NCBI GenBank assembly: GCA_002794785.1
Contig: NBBA01000011.1
Coordinates: 868,001-932,000, forward strand
DNA from: Coniferiporia sulphurascens
Taxonomy: Eukaryota; Basidiomycota; Agaricomycetes; Hymenochaetales; Hymenochaetaceae
Length of the DNA: 64,000 nucleotides
Direction: 5' to 3'
The number at the start of each line of letters is the position of its first letter. Position 1 is the stretch's first letter. The notes under the pieces were generated by a model. The model had not been told where the DNA came from, ran no database searches, and saw only the letters and a program-made list of their open reading frames with translations. Both the position numbers and the translations under genes were made by a program. Shown here piece by piece: positions 9,397 to 22,900 of the stretch.

Positions 9397-12300
9397 CTAC
9401 TCGTCTTCCCGCCAAGGGCGATCGGCGTTCCCTTCGAGTACATCTTCTTCATCGTGATCCCGGAGGTTTTCGGTTTGGCCGAGGATCTCCCCTTTCGTAC
9501 GCTCGATGAGTTCTTCGAGTTCCGACATGGCTAATCCCCTCCGGGCTCGTGCACTGTCATATCTACCGGTCCGGTCGACTTCCTCGGTGGGATCCCAATC
9601 GATGCGCTTGCCCTTGCAGCCTCCTGCGTTGTGAATGTAGTTGATAAACGACTTCCAGAGCGGGTCGAGAGAGAGGACAATGGGATCGCCGATGACAATG
9701 AGCAGAGCTTGAGCGCGGGTGATAGCGACTGTTAGAAACGGATGAGTTCGCGGGCACTTCCAGGAAACCATTGAAAGTAATCACCATTGAATCGACGTGG
9801 GTTTGCGACGAAACCCAGTGTATGACGTAAGTCGAACTTCACAAAGTCCATACTCGTACGGACGGTTGAGATTATTATGACCCGCTTTTCCTGAGTTACG
9901 AAATTGATCAGAGGATAGGAATGGAGGTATAAGCTTCCGGTTCAACTGACTTGACCTTGATATTCTTCGACGCTTCCGACTTTGATATCCTTGGCGTTTT
10001 GAGGAAGGACTCGTCGGATCTTACATACCTGTGCATGGTATGGAGAAATAATGCCGATATTTTCAGGTTCTGCATACAGTCAGTAACGCTGAGCCCCAAA
10101 ACAGGAACAGAACAAGCTACGCACTTAGGCGTAATCTTCTGTCGTCAAGAAGATCTTTCACATATTCCTTGACGAGTGAAGCCTCTGCGATGTTGAAAAA
10201 CGAAGGCGAAGATGCCTCACGCTCGTCCTTCCCGGAGATACCGTGGAATATTATTGGGAAGTCCTTGCGCGCAAGGCCATCCCAGCGCAGGATACTATGA
10301 GTAATCGTCGGGTCTCCGCATGCCTCGAGTTCACTCCGGTAAAACTCATCATTTGGGAACTTGAGGATGGCCTTGTGCGACCGCCAATTCTTGGTTAATT
10401 TTTCTACACTACGCAATCGGAAGACGCGGAGGGGTAGTAAGGTTTCGGATGAAAAAACCAGCTCAAGGGAGGAAAAAAACTCACGTCACACCCCTCCCTT
10501 CCTTCTCTTCGTAAATAGGGTTGGCCATCAATCGGTCCAGATAGCTGGTACTCAGACCGAGTTCACGAGCCACGGGCGAGCGCACGATTGGGCCAAGCTG
10601 TTTACTGTCCCCAGAGAGAATCACATTGGTCTTAACATCTGCCAATGTTTTGATAGGAATCATGACTTCGGGCTCTGTTGCTTGCCCAGCCTCGTCGATG
10701 AAGATATGCGTGAAATGACCTTTGGGAACGCCTATGCCGTATGGAACGGAAGCAGAGAAGCACGTGCATACAACCGCGCGGAACTTCATGAGTTCCCCAG
10801 GTGGAGGGACTGAGAACAGTTCGAGCCCCTCTGCATCTTTGGACGTGCGCGAAAAGTTGATGACGCCTTTCGGAACGCTATCCACACGCCGTGAGGGCGC
10901 ATTAAGCCGGAATAGTTGAGCTTTCCCCAGCCCTGAGAGCCGTTCCGCAATGAGGTCTGCTGCTGAGTTACTGGGTGCACACGCGAGAATCCGCGCATTT
11001 GGATCGGCAAGAATAATCTGCCTCATTGCTTCCACAATCGTGACAGTTTTCCCAGTCCCGGGGCTAAAAGGACTTCAGAATAAAATCACCATAGTCTGCT
11101 CAAAGACTTACGGTCCGTAGACAATGAAAGGTACGCTTCCAGGCAAGCGGTACAAAATTGCAGCAACGGCCTCGAGTTGGGGAGGATTATCCATGATCTT
11201 CCTGTCAATGGTTCGCAAGTCATTTACAAGTGCTTGTCGAGGCGGCCGCAACGCGGCAACATGCTCCGCGCTAGGAAATAAGATGCGTCTGAAGGTGACG
11301 GCCGTGTTGAGACCCTGGTGCATACGACGATATACAAGACGATTGAGGTCGAAGCGAACATGGTACTTCTGCCCCTTGATGCTATTGAAAGTGCCATGAA
11401 AGCGCAGTAGGACTGATCTTTCCTTGACTTTGTGTACATGGCCCTCCCACCAGTGCTTGCTGGATGAATTGAGATGCTTTACAAAGATGCGATCACTGAC
11501 GATTACACTTGGCCGCTTCTCTGCGAGACCTTCAACTTCGAGCCTGTTGGTAGTGCCGATAGATCAGATACAAGCGATGTAAACTGGCGGATGTACATAC
11601 TCGTAAAAGGGGCGACATGGAACAAGTGTCTCTTCCTCTAGATTATATTGTTGCAAATCCCGCCTAGCGCGCTCCTCTTCAATCCAAAGCAGCATGGAGA
11701 AATGCCGTCCATACGTTTCTTTGTCAAGCGTATCCGGCAGGAACGCTGTGCGGACGCGCGTGGCGATTTGAGATGGTGTCGCTTCACCTTCGTTAAATGC
11801 CAAGCGGACCAAGGCTTCGGGCGCTTTATATTCCAACAGACGCACAGTCCATGTAATGGCAGCAATTGAAGGAGGTGGAATACCGCGCGTAACTTCCGCA
11901 ATGGGCTCCTGTGATTTGCGCTTTGGGCGCACATACGGCGCGCGTGCCTTTAATGCTTCATAATCTTCTTTCACGCCGACAATTGCAACAAGTGGACGCG
12001 TAATGGAAAACCGGCGCTTCAGAGAAGGGTCCTCGAATACAAGCTCCGCTCGGTCTTCGAACCGACCTCTTTCGCCCCTAGAGTCGAATGTAACTACGAC
12101 AGCACCTTTCTGACTTGGCTTCACCCTTGTTGTGCGAACCTCTTCTCTCAAGCGGAAACTGTCGATGATAGTCAGTCAGGAGCTGCATATGCTAGAGAGT
12201 AAACGTACTGAGAAAGAGATGCTCTGGACGTTCGCTGAGAAGAGACGTAAGCGTGTACGAGAATGATAGATGTAGAATTTGTATTCTGAAAATCTATTAT

Positions 12301-12861
12301 TCTCGATTTGGCTGCAGCTGTGTTTGCGTTATAGTCCAAAACGCCGAAGTCTAGCCTATCTTCTGTCAGAACTATTCCGTTCTTGTCTTGTTCCGACTCG
12401 TCTAGAGCACCCTTCAAAGATGTAAACTTCATGGCATTCTTATGACGCGGTCCGTTGACATGTCTATCCCAAGCCGATGTAAGGATGTTTGTAGAGCATA
12501 TGTCGCAACGAGTGCAGTTCCGTGGAACATCCAGCTCCTCAGGACCAGGATCTTCTATTAGGCCATTGTCCCTCATAGCCTGCATATGCTTTCTTCCCCG
12601 AGAGTGCTGCTCGTACAGGGAAACAGCCGACAGATCCACAGAGCAGACGGTACATTGCACCGGTTGAGATATACCAGCTAGCCTCCTCTCATTCTGGGCC
12701 ACCCGTCGATGATGACGGATGGATATGAGGTGGTGCTCGTATTGCGGACCTGTTTCAAAAACGACTCGGCATACCTGACAGTTGAAGACATCATGAGAGT
12801 GGGGACAATCGGTGCGCGAGCATACGCCGCGGCTCAGCAATTCGTCGCATAGCTGGACCAT
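9397..12861 (-). CDS. Zinc-finger MOV10/SDE3-like SF1 RNA helicase, copy 1
   Basis: Eight exons (12861-12209, 12158-11601, 11543-11112, 11063-10485, 10408-10125, 10069-9951, 9890-9785, 9728-9397) encode 1020 residues. The N-terminus has a CCCH finger (C-x8-C-x4-C-x3-H, residues ~5-23) and three C2H2 fingers with the long His spacing of RNA-binding U1/matrin-type fingers. The helicase core has all main SF1-Upf1 motifs: GPPGTGKT (~546-553), [15 protein letters not shown] (Ia), [12 protein letters not shown] (II, ~670), [11 protein letters not shown] (III), NWRSH (IV), [17 protein letters not shown] (V) and [15 protein letters not shown] (VI). MOV10, SDE3 and Armitage relatives act in RNA silencing and retroelement control, and that role is inferred here. 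A diverged tandem copy follows upstream on the same strand. The acidic C-terminal tail is Glu/Asp-rich. Confidence 0.93.
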
Positions 12862-13373
12862 TTCAGAGGTTGTCGACAGTGAAGACCTATGCTATGGTCC
12901 AAGGGTACCGAAGTAGTACCGTGTAGGCCTGGTGTTTGGTGTCCTTTGGTGCCTTGCTTGTATTCCCGCTTTAATGTCGAATTTTCACGCACACGGATTG
13001 TTCCTTGAAGCGTGAATAATATACAAATGCATACTATAATCAGCTCCTTCTGTGCTTCGAATTGCCGAATGGAATTGAGGTCGAAGGACTTGAACGGTTG
13101 AACCTCGCGCCGCGTCGACTCGGAGCAGCCGACGCGTTCCCTGGCCGTCAGCACGTGTGCGCAAACTGCCGTAGATCAGGTCAAACTTAATATCGCATCA
13201 CTACTACGGGATACATGTACACAAGACTAAGTCATAATCAATATATTCATTTGTATACCGATAACAGACAAGCGGGCACTACATGGTCAAGAACATGTAC
13301 AAACTACCCTAAAAATACAACAAGGAACACATTTATGCATAGAACTAGTATGGCCCGGGTAGCAACCGCCATA
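12862..13373. promoter_or_regulatory. Spacer between the tandem helicases; promoter of copy 1
   Basis: 512 bp containing the 3' flank of copy 2 and the promoter of copy 1. No gene, repeat or clear TATA element seen. The spacer is not visibly similar to the sequence upstream of copy 2. Confidence 0.4.
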
Positions 13374-16300
13374 TCACTCCTCTTCACGATGTGCGCGGTT
13401 AAATGCTCCCACATCATCACCGTCACCGTCTATCATATCGGCCTCTTCTGTGCGCCGTATGAGCACCTCCAGCTCGGATAGACCTTGTGCCCGCCTTGCT
13501 TCGTCGAGTCTAACAGAGCGATCGACTGGCTCTGTCGGATCCCAGTCGATTTCCCTGCCTTTATAGCCACCTCCGGTATGCACGTAGTTAATAAACTCCT
13601 TCCACAATGGATCCAATGCCAGCACATAAGGGTCTCCCACGATGATGAGAAGGGCCTGAGCACGAGTGACGGCAACTGAAACGCGGGCAATAAATATGTG
13701 CTGAATTAACTGGTACTTTCACAGTTAAACGCACCATTAAAGCGGCGCTGATTTGCAACGAAGCCCAACGTATGGCGCAGATCAAATTCAATATATTCTG
13801 AAGACGACCGGACCGTTGATATTATAATCACCCGTCGTTCCTAAAACATATGATACCTTCAGCTCATAAATAGACACCGCTGAACACGGACTTACCTGGC
13901 CTTGATATTCCTCAACGCTTCCCACCCTTGTGTCCTTTGCGAATGGCTTTATCAGAAGTCGGATTTTGCACACCTGAGCGTGATACGGCGAAATGACCCC
14001 GATGTCCTCTGGCTCTAAAGGACCAGGACGATCAGTAGTAGCATTTGCAAGAAGTCGTATTGACGGCACGTACTAAGCCTTAGCCCTTTCTCATCAAGGA
14101 GGCTCTTGACGTATTCTTTAACAATGGAGGCCTCATCAATGTTAAAGTATGACGGCGACCCGCTCCGCTCGTCCTTTCCGCTGACTCCATGGAACACGAT
14201 GGGGAAGTCCTTCTTCACAAGGCCGTCCCACCGTCCACAAATGCTATGGGTAAGGGCTGGGTCTGCACAGGCCTGCAAGTCTCCACGATAAAACGCATCA
14301 TTCGGGAACTTGAGGATGGCCGGATGAGACCTCCAGTTCTTCGTCAGCTTGACTAATCTGATGAAAGTATGGATTTAAAACAGGTCTTTCAGTAACCAAT
14401 AATCGTAATGAAATGGAACAGCTTACGTCGTGCCATTACTTCCTACTTCATCATAAATCGGGTTTGACATGAGACGGTCAAGGTAGCTAACACCAAGTCC
14501 TAGTTCACGGGCAACTGCGGAGCGCACGATGGGCCCGAGCTGTTTGACATCTCCGGACAAAATAACGTTGGTTTTATCGTCAGCCATAGTTTTCACCGGG
14601 ATCATTATCTCGGGCTCGGTTGCTTGTCCAGCCTCGTCAATGAAGATGTGGGAGAAGTGTCCGGACCTCACTCCTATTCCGAAAGGAACAGAGGCATTGC
14701 AGCAAGTACTAACGACGACGCGGAATTTCTCGAGTTCATCGCGAGGAGGGCATACGAATATACCACTCCCGTTGACGCGAGTGAATGGCATAACTTTCTT
14801 CGAGACTGATGCCTTCTTCCGTGACGGCGCAATGAGTCTGATTAGCGCCTTCTCTCCGAGATCAGAAAGTCGCTCTGCGATGATGTCTGCCGCAGAATTG
14901 CTTGGGGCACAAGCCAGTACTCGCGCATCGGGGTTTGTTTGCACGATTTGGCGAATTGTCTCAACAATTGTGATCGTTTTTCCGGTTCCTGGTCTGTCTC
15001 ATCACTTAGCACTTATATCGTATTACTCCAAAAGGCCGGATTACTCACGGTCCAAAGACAATAAATGGTATACTTCCCGGAGGCAGGTGAAGAATGGTAG
15101 CCACTGCACGAAGTTGAGGCGGATTCGAAGAAATGTCCCGGTTAAACAGTTGAATGCTTTCCACGGCCGCACCCGAAACGGCATGAAGTTGCTCTGAGTG
15201 TACACCACTAGGGAAACTAATGCGATTGAGGAATGGTTTAAACAGCACGGCTTGGTGCTCGCGGCGAAAAACGGTACGGTTCAGCTGGAAACGTATTGCG
15301 TATTTTTGTCCGCTCAGCCCTTGGAACTTTGGGCTGAAGCGTAGCAAAACGGATCTTTCTCGGGTATCGTGAACGAATCCTCGATACCAACTTTCCTGTG
15401 AATCAGATTCTCGCACTAACATTCGGTCGCCCACTATAACGTTCGGACGCTTTTCCGCAAGGCCATCTATTTGCAATCTGCATGATCATTAGCGAGGCAG
15501 CAACTAGACGGAGTTTAGTCTCACTCATAAGATGTGCCATTTGGTTCAAGTGCAGCTTCCTCGACATTATACTCGGCCAGTTCACGTCTGCACAGAATTT
15601 TTTATGGTGAGTCGCGTCACAAAAGTGTTTGAACGAGACGTAATGCGTACTTCGCCTTCTCTTCTTCGATCCAGAGCATGACTTGAAAATGCCGTGCATA
15701 CGTAGACGCGTCGAATGTCCCTTTCATGAAATTCAAACGAATAGTATTCGCAATTTGGCTCGGCTTTCCATTGTCGATGAACGCGGCGGATATGAGACTC
15801 TTCGGAGGATCGTAAATTCCAATCTTGTTAGCCCATGCTATATCTTCAGCGGTCGGGGGTGGAATCCCTTCGATGATGTCAGTGATCTCTTCTTCTCGAC
15901 CTCTCTTGTGTTGAATATATGGCCTAGCTGCCGCTAAGACCTCATGGTCTGTTTTGTCTCCAACGGTAGCTAAGATTGGCCGGGTGATGACGAACCGCCG
16001 TCTTTGAGAAGGAACTTCAAATGCGAGTTCCAAGCGCCCTTGAAACCTGCCCTTTTGTTCGACGCAAGTAAATTCAATAATGACAGAAGTTTGATCCGTA
16101 TGGTTGAGCTCTTGTCGAGTCGTGCCGGTCTTGATGCAAAAGCTGAGGAAGAAATGAGACAGTGTATGGCATTTGCATTATAAGCAGCAAAATGTCGGTA
16201 GTGCTCACGCGCTATTCTGTTCCTGGGAGGATGTCCGAGCCTCTATGAATATGACCGTCACAGCGCCATTGTTTGTCATTTTCAGACTCTTGAAGCTATT

Positions 16301-16831
16301 GGTCGCACCTCCTTCCACGGAGTCGATGATACCGAAATCCACGCTATCACCTTCGACCTCAACCCCATACCTGTTATCCTCAGTCCCATCCATAGCTTCC
16401 GACAGGGAGAGATATCTCTGTAATAGAATGTGGCGACGACCTTTGACATGTGAGTCCCAGTGATGACAAGGGACAACTATGCGGCAGACATCGCAAGCTT
16501 TGCAATTCGGAGGGACTATCACTTTCTCCGGTTCGGGTTCCATGTCACCCAATACTAGCCCATGGGCTACGCGCGCTTTTTGGTGCTTTCGACCACTGAT
16601 GTGGGACTCGTAAACGCTGTAGCTGGGGCAGAACACAGAGCATAAAGTACACTTGAGGATACTGATCCCAGCGTTATGGGAATGTGTGGTCGTAGCGTTG
16701 TGTCGATCGCAGGCCTCTTGCGAAAGGAAAGGTAAACGACACTCGTCGCAAACGACGATATTGTGGGAATATGGGCAAGCCTGCACTTTACAGACCCCGC
16801 TATCGGAGAGTCTGGGACAAGTCTGAGACAT
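13374..16831 (-). CDS. Zinc-finger MOV10/SDE3-like SF1 RNA helicase, copy 2
   Basis: Nine exons (16831-16209, 16142-15651, 15587-15525, 15477-15049, 14993-14427, 14357-14074, 14014-13896, 13840-13735, 13675-13374) encode 994 residues. The architecture equals copy 1: a CCCH finger (CPRLSDSGVCKVQACPYSH), three C2H2-type fingers, then an Upf1/MOV10-type helicase with [65 protein letters not shown] and [15 protein letters not shown]. Intron positions match copy 1, and three of the late exons have identical lengths (284, 119 and 106 nt). One additional intron (15588-15650) interrupts the region before the helicase core. No stop or frameshift is seen, so both copies look functional. The start was set at the ATG just before the CCCH finger; the upstream frame has no supported domain. 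Confidence 0.93.
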
Positions 16832-18271
16832 GGTTGCGAAAGACAGAGAAAAGCACCCAGAGGACCGTGGTAGGCTCTGTGATGGGACCGTTGGATTGCA
16901 GCGTGCCCCTCCTCTCTTATGGGACAAGTCGAGAAGTACTGAGACTCCGGCGTCTAACGCCGGCGGCCTGCCGCACCATCTTTGACGAGGTCCGAGGCAG
17001 GTACGTTACCAGAACCCTAATATCTGGGAGGAAGATGTGTTATATTCGTCAGTGCTAGTGACGGGCGGTGCGCAATACCAATTCAAGTTGTGGCTGTTCC
17101 ATATGGATCATATTACCGTGAAGGGCCGATAAACTCAGCTTGTCCGCATTCCTCTCACGATAGCCTGCCTTGTGTTAGACTTTTTTCTACTGGGATGAAG
17201 AGACGACATAGCGATGAAAGCGATGCAGAGTAGTAGGTTCAGGAGGTGCGCTGTGCGAGAACAAAATGTCTATTCTGGCGGAAGCAAACACATGCCGCGA
17301 ACGGACCCAGAACGTGGATCCGCCGCTTCATTTTTCGGAGCGATGGCCATCTCGGCGAAGAAGCCATCCATGGTATTGTTCCGGGTAGGGGCCTGCGGAA
17401 AAGCATGCCACGGTAGGAGGCCGACCATAATGGGAACGATGTCAATAACAACGCCCTTGATTGCTTTTTAAAACGTGACGGATGGGCTACAAGTGCTTTC
17501 CGCCTGCTATAACAATTTTATCAACCGATCCGTTCGCCGAGCCGGGGGATGCCCTTCGTCAGTTATGGGTTCCGGCATTTAGGCTCGTCCAGTCTGGCAG
17601 GTAAGATGGTTAAGACGGGAAAGAAAGAAAATCTCCATCTCAGGTGCAACTCATGTTCCATCTAGTGAAATGCAACTATACAGCCTTAGTAAACGTTTCT
17701 CGACGATGACTACGCCCACAGTGTCCCTAATGCCAGATTCAAAACTTGAAGAGCCGAGTCGACAGAAAGAGCGTGGCGTGAAGATACTGTGATAGCAGTA
17801 TGACTAGGGACACAAGAGCTTATTTAGAAATCCTGTCCATGATATGTGTATTTAATAAGCGGTACGATAACAACATAAGAACGATCATTCTAGCCTATGG
17901 CTTCGTCCTGAGCTGCCAGCGGATGTGCTTGAAACGAATTCCACTGGAAGAAACTAATGGTGGCATTGCCTTAACAGACCTCCTACATCGGTTCCCCAAG
18001 TGCAGATTTTTTGCAAAATACCAGCTTCCTTCAAGCATTTAAGCATAGGAGCAGATCTAATACCAGCAGAAAAATAGTTAAAAATTGATGGTGACCTGGA
18101 CCGTGCAGAGTAGTGGATCAAATTTCAAAAGCAACCAGATGCGGGAACATTATACCATATTGGGAGGAATAGCGTTTCCATTCTGTCCACGACGAACGGC
18201 ACGATTCGGCGTCGTCTTCAGCTGCGCACGCCGCACACGTCGTCAAACATCACCAAAAGCGTGAGTCGGCG
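16832..18271. other. Intergenic region with a possible pseudogene remnant
   Basis: 1.4 kb between helicase copy 2 and the NIPA gene. The only coding-like signal is on the minus strand (about 17590-17270): one frame that would read on but for two internal stops (see findings). No intact gene, tRNA or repeat recognised. Confidence 0.4.
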
Positions 18272-19944
18272 ATGGTCGAGGATAAATATATCGGCCTTGC
18301 GCTGGCATTGTCGAGCTCCTTGGCCATCGGAACGAGCTTCATCATCACAAAGAAGGTCTGTCTGTTATACGCATCCCACCGACATGTATGTGCTGACCTG
18401 TCCACTTTCACGGCACGCTAGGGTCTCAACGATGCAAACAAGAACTCTGAATACGAAAATGCAACGGACAACTTATTGTACTTGAAAAGTCCGATATGGT
18501 GGGCAGGAATATCGACTTGTGAGCCTGAGGTCATGGTCCAGTTGGACGAGTTAACTGATTCTGCCTATTAATAAAGTGGTAATTGGGGAAAGTACGGATA
18601 AAAGACTAAGCTATCTGAGTCGACAAGAGATTGATTCTTTTGCTAGTTGCCAACTTCGCTGCATACTTGTTCGCTCCGCCAATTTTGGTCACACCTCTCG
18701 GCGCCTTCAGTGTTCTCATAGGGTGTGTCTGCATATTCCCGACCCGTCCTTGCACATTTTGATTTTGGGAATTGAAGAGCAGTGCTGGCATCGCTCCTAC
18801 TCAAGGAAGAGCTCGGGCATATTGGACGTGTCGGATGCACGCTGTGTCTCATAGGCTCTCTAATCATTGTTCTGCACGCACCACCTGATAAAGAGGTTCA
18901 GACGGTGGATGAAATTCTGCAATATGCAACGCAACCAGGTACGGTTTTTAGCCCATACTTTCGGAATTTCCTTACAGAAGTTCGTTACTCCTTCTAGGGT
19001 TTCTTATGTATGTTTTAACGGTCTTGATTTTCACGCTTGTCATGATCTATGCGGTCGCACCGAAATACGGACGCACGACTCCGCTGGTGTATATCTCTAT
19101 TTGCTCACTCGTTGGCTCCGTATCCATCATGGCCATCAAAGGATTCGGCGTGGCCCTGAAGCTTACTTTCGGCGGGAACAACCAATTCACTCACGCAAGT
19201 ACTTATGTCTTCGCGATTATCGTTGCGGTATGTATTATGGTTCAAATGAACTACTTCAACAAGGCCCTGGAAATATTCTCAACAAACGTGTAAGCAACTT
19301 TGCTGTCACCCTAGCATTTGTGCGGCACTGAATGCGGGGACCATAGTGTAAATCCCATGTACTACGTCTGCTTCTCTACCGCAACAATCGTTGCCTCCCT
19401 CATCCTCTTCCAAGGATTGAATACAACGGATGGAGTGGCGACCGTCTCTCTTCTTTGCGGCTTCGTCATCACTTTCCTGGGCGTGCACCTTCTTAACATT
19501 AGCCGAGCTCCGGAGGTTGTCCATTCGCACAATGGCGTCGCACTTGAGAACGGCCTTATGAATCCACGCCAAAGTGTCTCCGGGAGGCTTTCGCTCGAGG
19601 GATGGAATGGAGTCGGACCGGGCGGCTTTGTCAACGGGTCCAGTGACGGTAACGCATATCCTGCAGGTCACGGTCGACGCAACAGCCTATATCGGCACCA
19701 AACGTCTACGCTCTTCAGCGCGTTTGATGAAGATGATGAACTCGAAGGGTCTGGTCGCGAGGTAGTGGGGATGCACCGCCTGCGCGAGGAGCCGGACGAG
19801 GATGGTGATGATGACCTCAGCGACGCAGATGAACGCACTCGTCTGCGCTCAGATGGGCGGAAGGAAGTAAGGGGTGGCCAGCTGCAGCACGTGCGGGAAA
19901 ACTCGAGAAGCCACAGCAACTCTCCACGGTTATCACCGCGATAA
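18272..19944 (+). CDS. NIPA-family magnesium transporter
   Basis: Seven exons (18272-18355, 18422-18518, 18577-18591, 18647-18722, 18778-18938, 18998-19289, 19347-19944) encode 440 residues. The ~300-residue membrane domain (about nine TM helices) begins YIGLALALSSSLAIGTSFII and includes ANFAAYLFAPPILVTPLGA, LLLKEELGHIGRVGC, VNPMYYVCFSTATIVAS and LLCGFVITFLGVHLL, the hallmark blocks of the NIPA/DUF803 family of Mg2+ transporters in the drug/metabolite transporter clan. The remaining C-terminal ~140 residues are a cytosolic Ser- and Asp/Glu-rich tail (for example EDDELEGSGRE) likely to be regulatory. Exon 3 is only 15 nt. Two acceptors are AAG. Substrate is inferred from the family. Confidence 0.93.
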
Positions 19945-22900
19945 TGCGTCTGTATTTATTACTTTTTTTTCGCCTTGGACTTTTCAGTTTAGAGTATACC
20001 ACGGTTCACGCAATTCTAATATGTTCTGTGATGTTTTGTGCAGGTCTCTGCGAATGTTCTCGTTTTCCGCAAGGACGACAACAACTCCTGAGTGACATCT
20101 GGTGCAACCGCCCCGGGGCATGGGTCGAAGACAATTTAAGGGTGGTACTTACTTCGAAATTATCGACGTAACCCGGCGCTGGAGGACTTCGTTCGCTAAG
20201 TGTATCGAAGCCGGCAAGTCAGCTTCTCTTATCAGGACCAGATAAAAGGGTCGCGGCAGCATAAACGCTACGGTAACACAATACCCAGACAGAAGAATTC
20301 TGTGCGGGGGCATTCGTGACCGGACACTTCCAAAGCATCGTGATAAAGCCTGCAAATCCTATGCACCGCCGGCCCAACTTGTTGTTTTGTTGTTTTTTGA
20401 AAGCTATCAAAGGACGGCGTGCCAGATGGGCAGTGCCGATTGAGTCTATACAGATTCCGGAGTCCTTTCCACTGTACCGGTGTAAGAGCCGAAAGTCAAT
20501 GAAGGAGACGACGTCTAGACATTTGTTAAAGTGATGTATTCAGCCAATCCATAGCGTAACTTGAAGTGCCAGCCCAGTGCCACGCCGACTCGGGGGCAAC
20601 TGGCAAACAACAGTACACAACGCGTGGTCAAGGTAGAAGTGGTGCAGTGCGCCAATTTTAAACCAGCATTCCTTGCATCTTTTCGGAAGCGCTTTTTGTG
20701 TAATTCCGAGTCGCAGCTACCTACGTATCCTTGAGCGGCAAGGTCGGACCGATGGGAACGGGTGCATGGACCGCAGACTGATGGAACGAACCCGCATTGT
20801 GAGTCACCCCTTCTAATACAAAGGTGTTCTCATTACATATGACGCTATCAAACGCATTGTTCCCTCGTTCTTCCCGCAGAGTATAGGAGATTAAACGTCT
20901 GTTACTATTTCTATAGGTTTTGAGGCCGAAATCTATTCCTTCTCGTTGAACTTTCGAGGTTTTTCCTCTACTTCTTGTCTTCGAGTTTGATTCTTTGGCA
21001 AACCATCCTAGCCCGATGCACGGACAGGTAGACCAGTGGTGTTCTTGTTGACCCTGATAACCCCTGGGATGCGGACTCTGTACGGATACGACTAGTTAAT
21101 AGTCACTCCGTTCCTGTCGTGCCGGGTGCACAAGTTCGAGCAACGTACAATGGCGGCCCTCTGCGAGGACCGGGTAAGTTAATCGCTATATGTGCGCACC
21201 GCGTATGAGATATGCCGTCCACAACTTCCGTGGCTAGGTTCTTCGTGCACGCCTCCGCCTCGCCCGTACCCACTATTGTCCAGACCTCATCTCGCATACA
21301 TCGTTCTTCCCGCGAATTGGGCATCGCCTTTGGGGTCCATCGTCCCTGCCGAATAATGTGGTGATGTTCATCGAGACATCTCGCAGATCTACAAGTATTG
21401 CATCCGCTCCTAACCACGGATGTAAATCGCTCCGCGCTCCTTTCACTACGCTGAGTAGCCCGACAAACTCTGCGTTTCCCCTTGATGAAAGCTACTGAAA
21501 GCCGACCCAAAATCCTGATCGTGTGTTGCTGGGAAGATGCTCAAGGATCGTCATGCTTTAGGGAGATTACGAGCACGGTAGCTTCTTACACGGTAAGTCT
21601 ATGTTTATGAAGCAACTTTAAATATGACTAATTGGTAGGCCCCGGTGCGTTCACACAAACAACCGTGCCGCGACTCCTTTCGTCAGGGCTTCGCAGGGTT
21701 CCCTTACTATAGTTACTTCCCGAAAAACACATAGGTACCCCGGGCCGTCTTCTTAGCGTAGGGTGCGAAGCAATAAAATTACTCGACCCGGCTGAAAGGT
21801 TTGTCGCGCCTTTTACAATTCGCGAGTTGCCGGGATGCTCGCACAGTAGCCGAGTAACAGCGCTAGACATTAACGCGTTTTTCTGATGGTGAGGGTGCCG
21901 AAGTTAAGTTTCTCTCACAATGATTACACTTCAAAGTGCAGCACTCTGATTCAGTTCAATATGTTGGACACGATCGATAGTTACCGAGATTGAATGAATG
22001 CTGCAAACCAAGCTCTTGCACGTGCCCCTTGGATGCCGGCGTACAATTCAGATTCGGAAGTCTCCTTGAGTTAATGGTGGTGATAATTAGACTGTGTACT
22101 ACCTCTGGAGGTGTCTATGCACCTCGGCGCACCGGAAGCTAGCCTTCTCCACTGGGCCGCATCTGATCCATGTTCCAAGCGGATGCAATACTAGGAGCGG
22201 AAGCACCTTTTTCTGTGGCGACTCAATTTGAGTTTATCGACAAATTACTCACAATGGTGGGGTGGGTTGCAAACTGGCACGTAACCCTCTTTTCTGGTGC
22301 ATGTGTTATTAGCCCGGACCCTCGGAGCGTCGAGATGAAGGGTGAAATATTGTGATTCTGCGATCGGCCCCTTTTATTCACAGCAAATGGTTGTATGCGT
22401 ATGCACCTATTTGCCTAGTACGATTTTTCCACAAGTTAAGCTTTCGTATGAAGACCTGGTGTTCGGACCGAACTTATACTTCGCAAAAGGTGCGTCTATT
22501 CTTCTCACAGCGAGCTCCAGTGACATCGCCTAAGTATCCGCATTATTTCTGTATTCGAAGCTTGGCCTAGCCGAATATGGACATCTTCCTGTTCTCTTCT
22601 AAGCAAACGGTTTGTATGGCGAACCCGTCAAGACTAGTGCTGTTATTCAGTTTAATGAGCGTCCTTATTTTCAGCTATCCCAGGCACAGTTTTTCGCCGA
22701 AAGAGACCGGGTTCAACAGACAAATCATCGAGGAAATCCATAAAGGCAAGTGGTCGTTTGATCAGATAAGGTGCTCGTTAATTTAGTTACTGAATTACGA
22801 GATGCTTCGCACGGAGTTCACGGAAGCGCATGCCGATGAAGTCGCTGCAGGCAGTCGACTACAGTCACCCTTGACCGAGCCCTACCCTATAACTCCAAGT

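Noticed and set aside
14529..15197. 222-residue plus-strand frame inside helicase copy 2
   Set aside because: Lies wholly opposite the conserved helicase exons; a shadow of the real gene.
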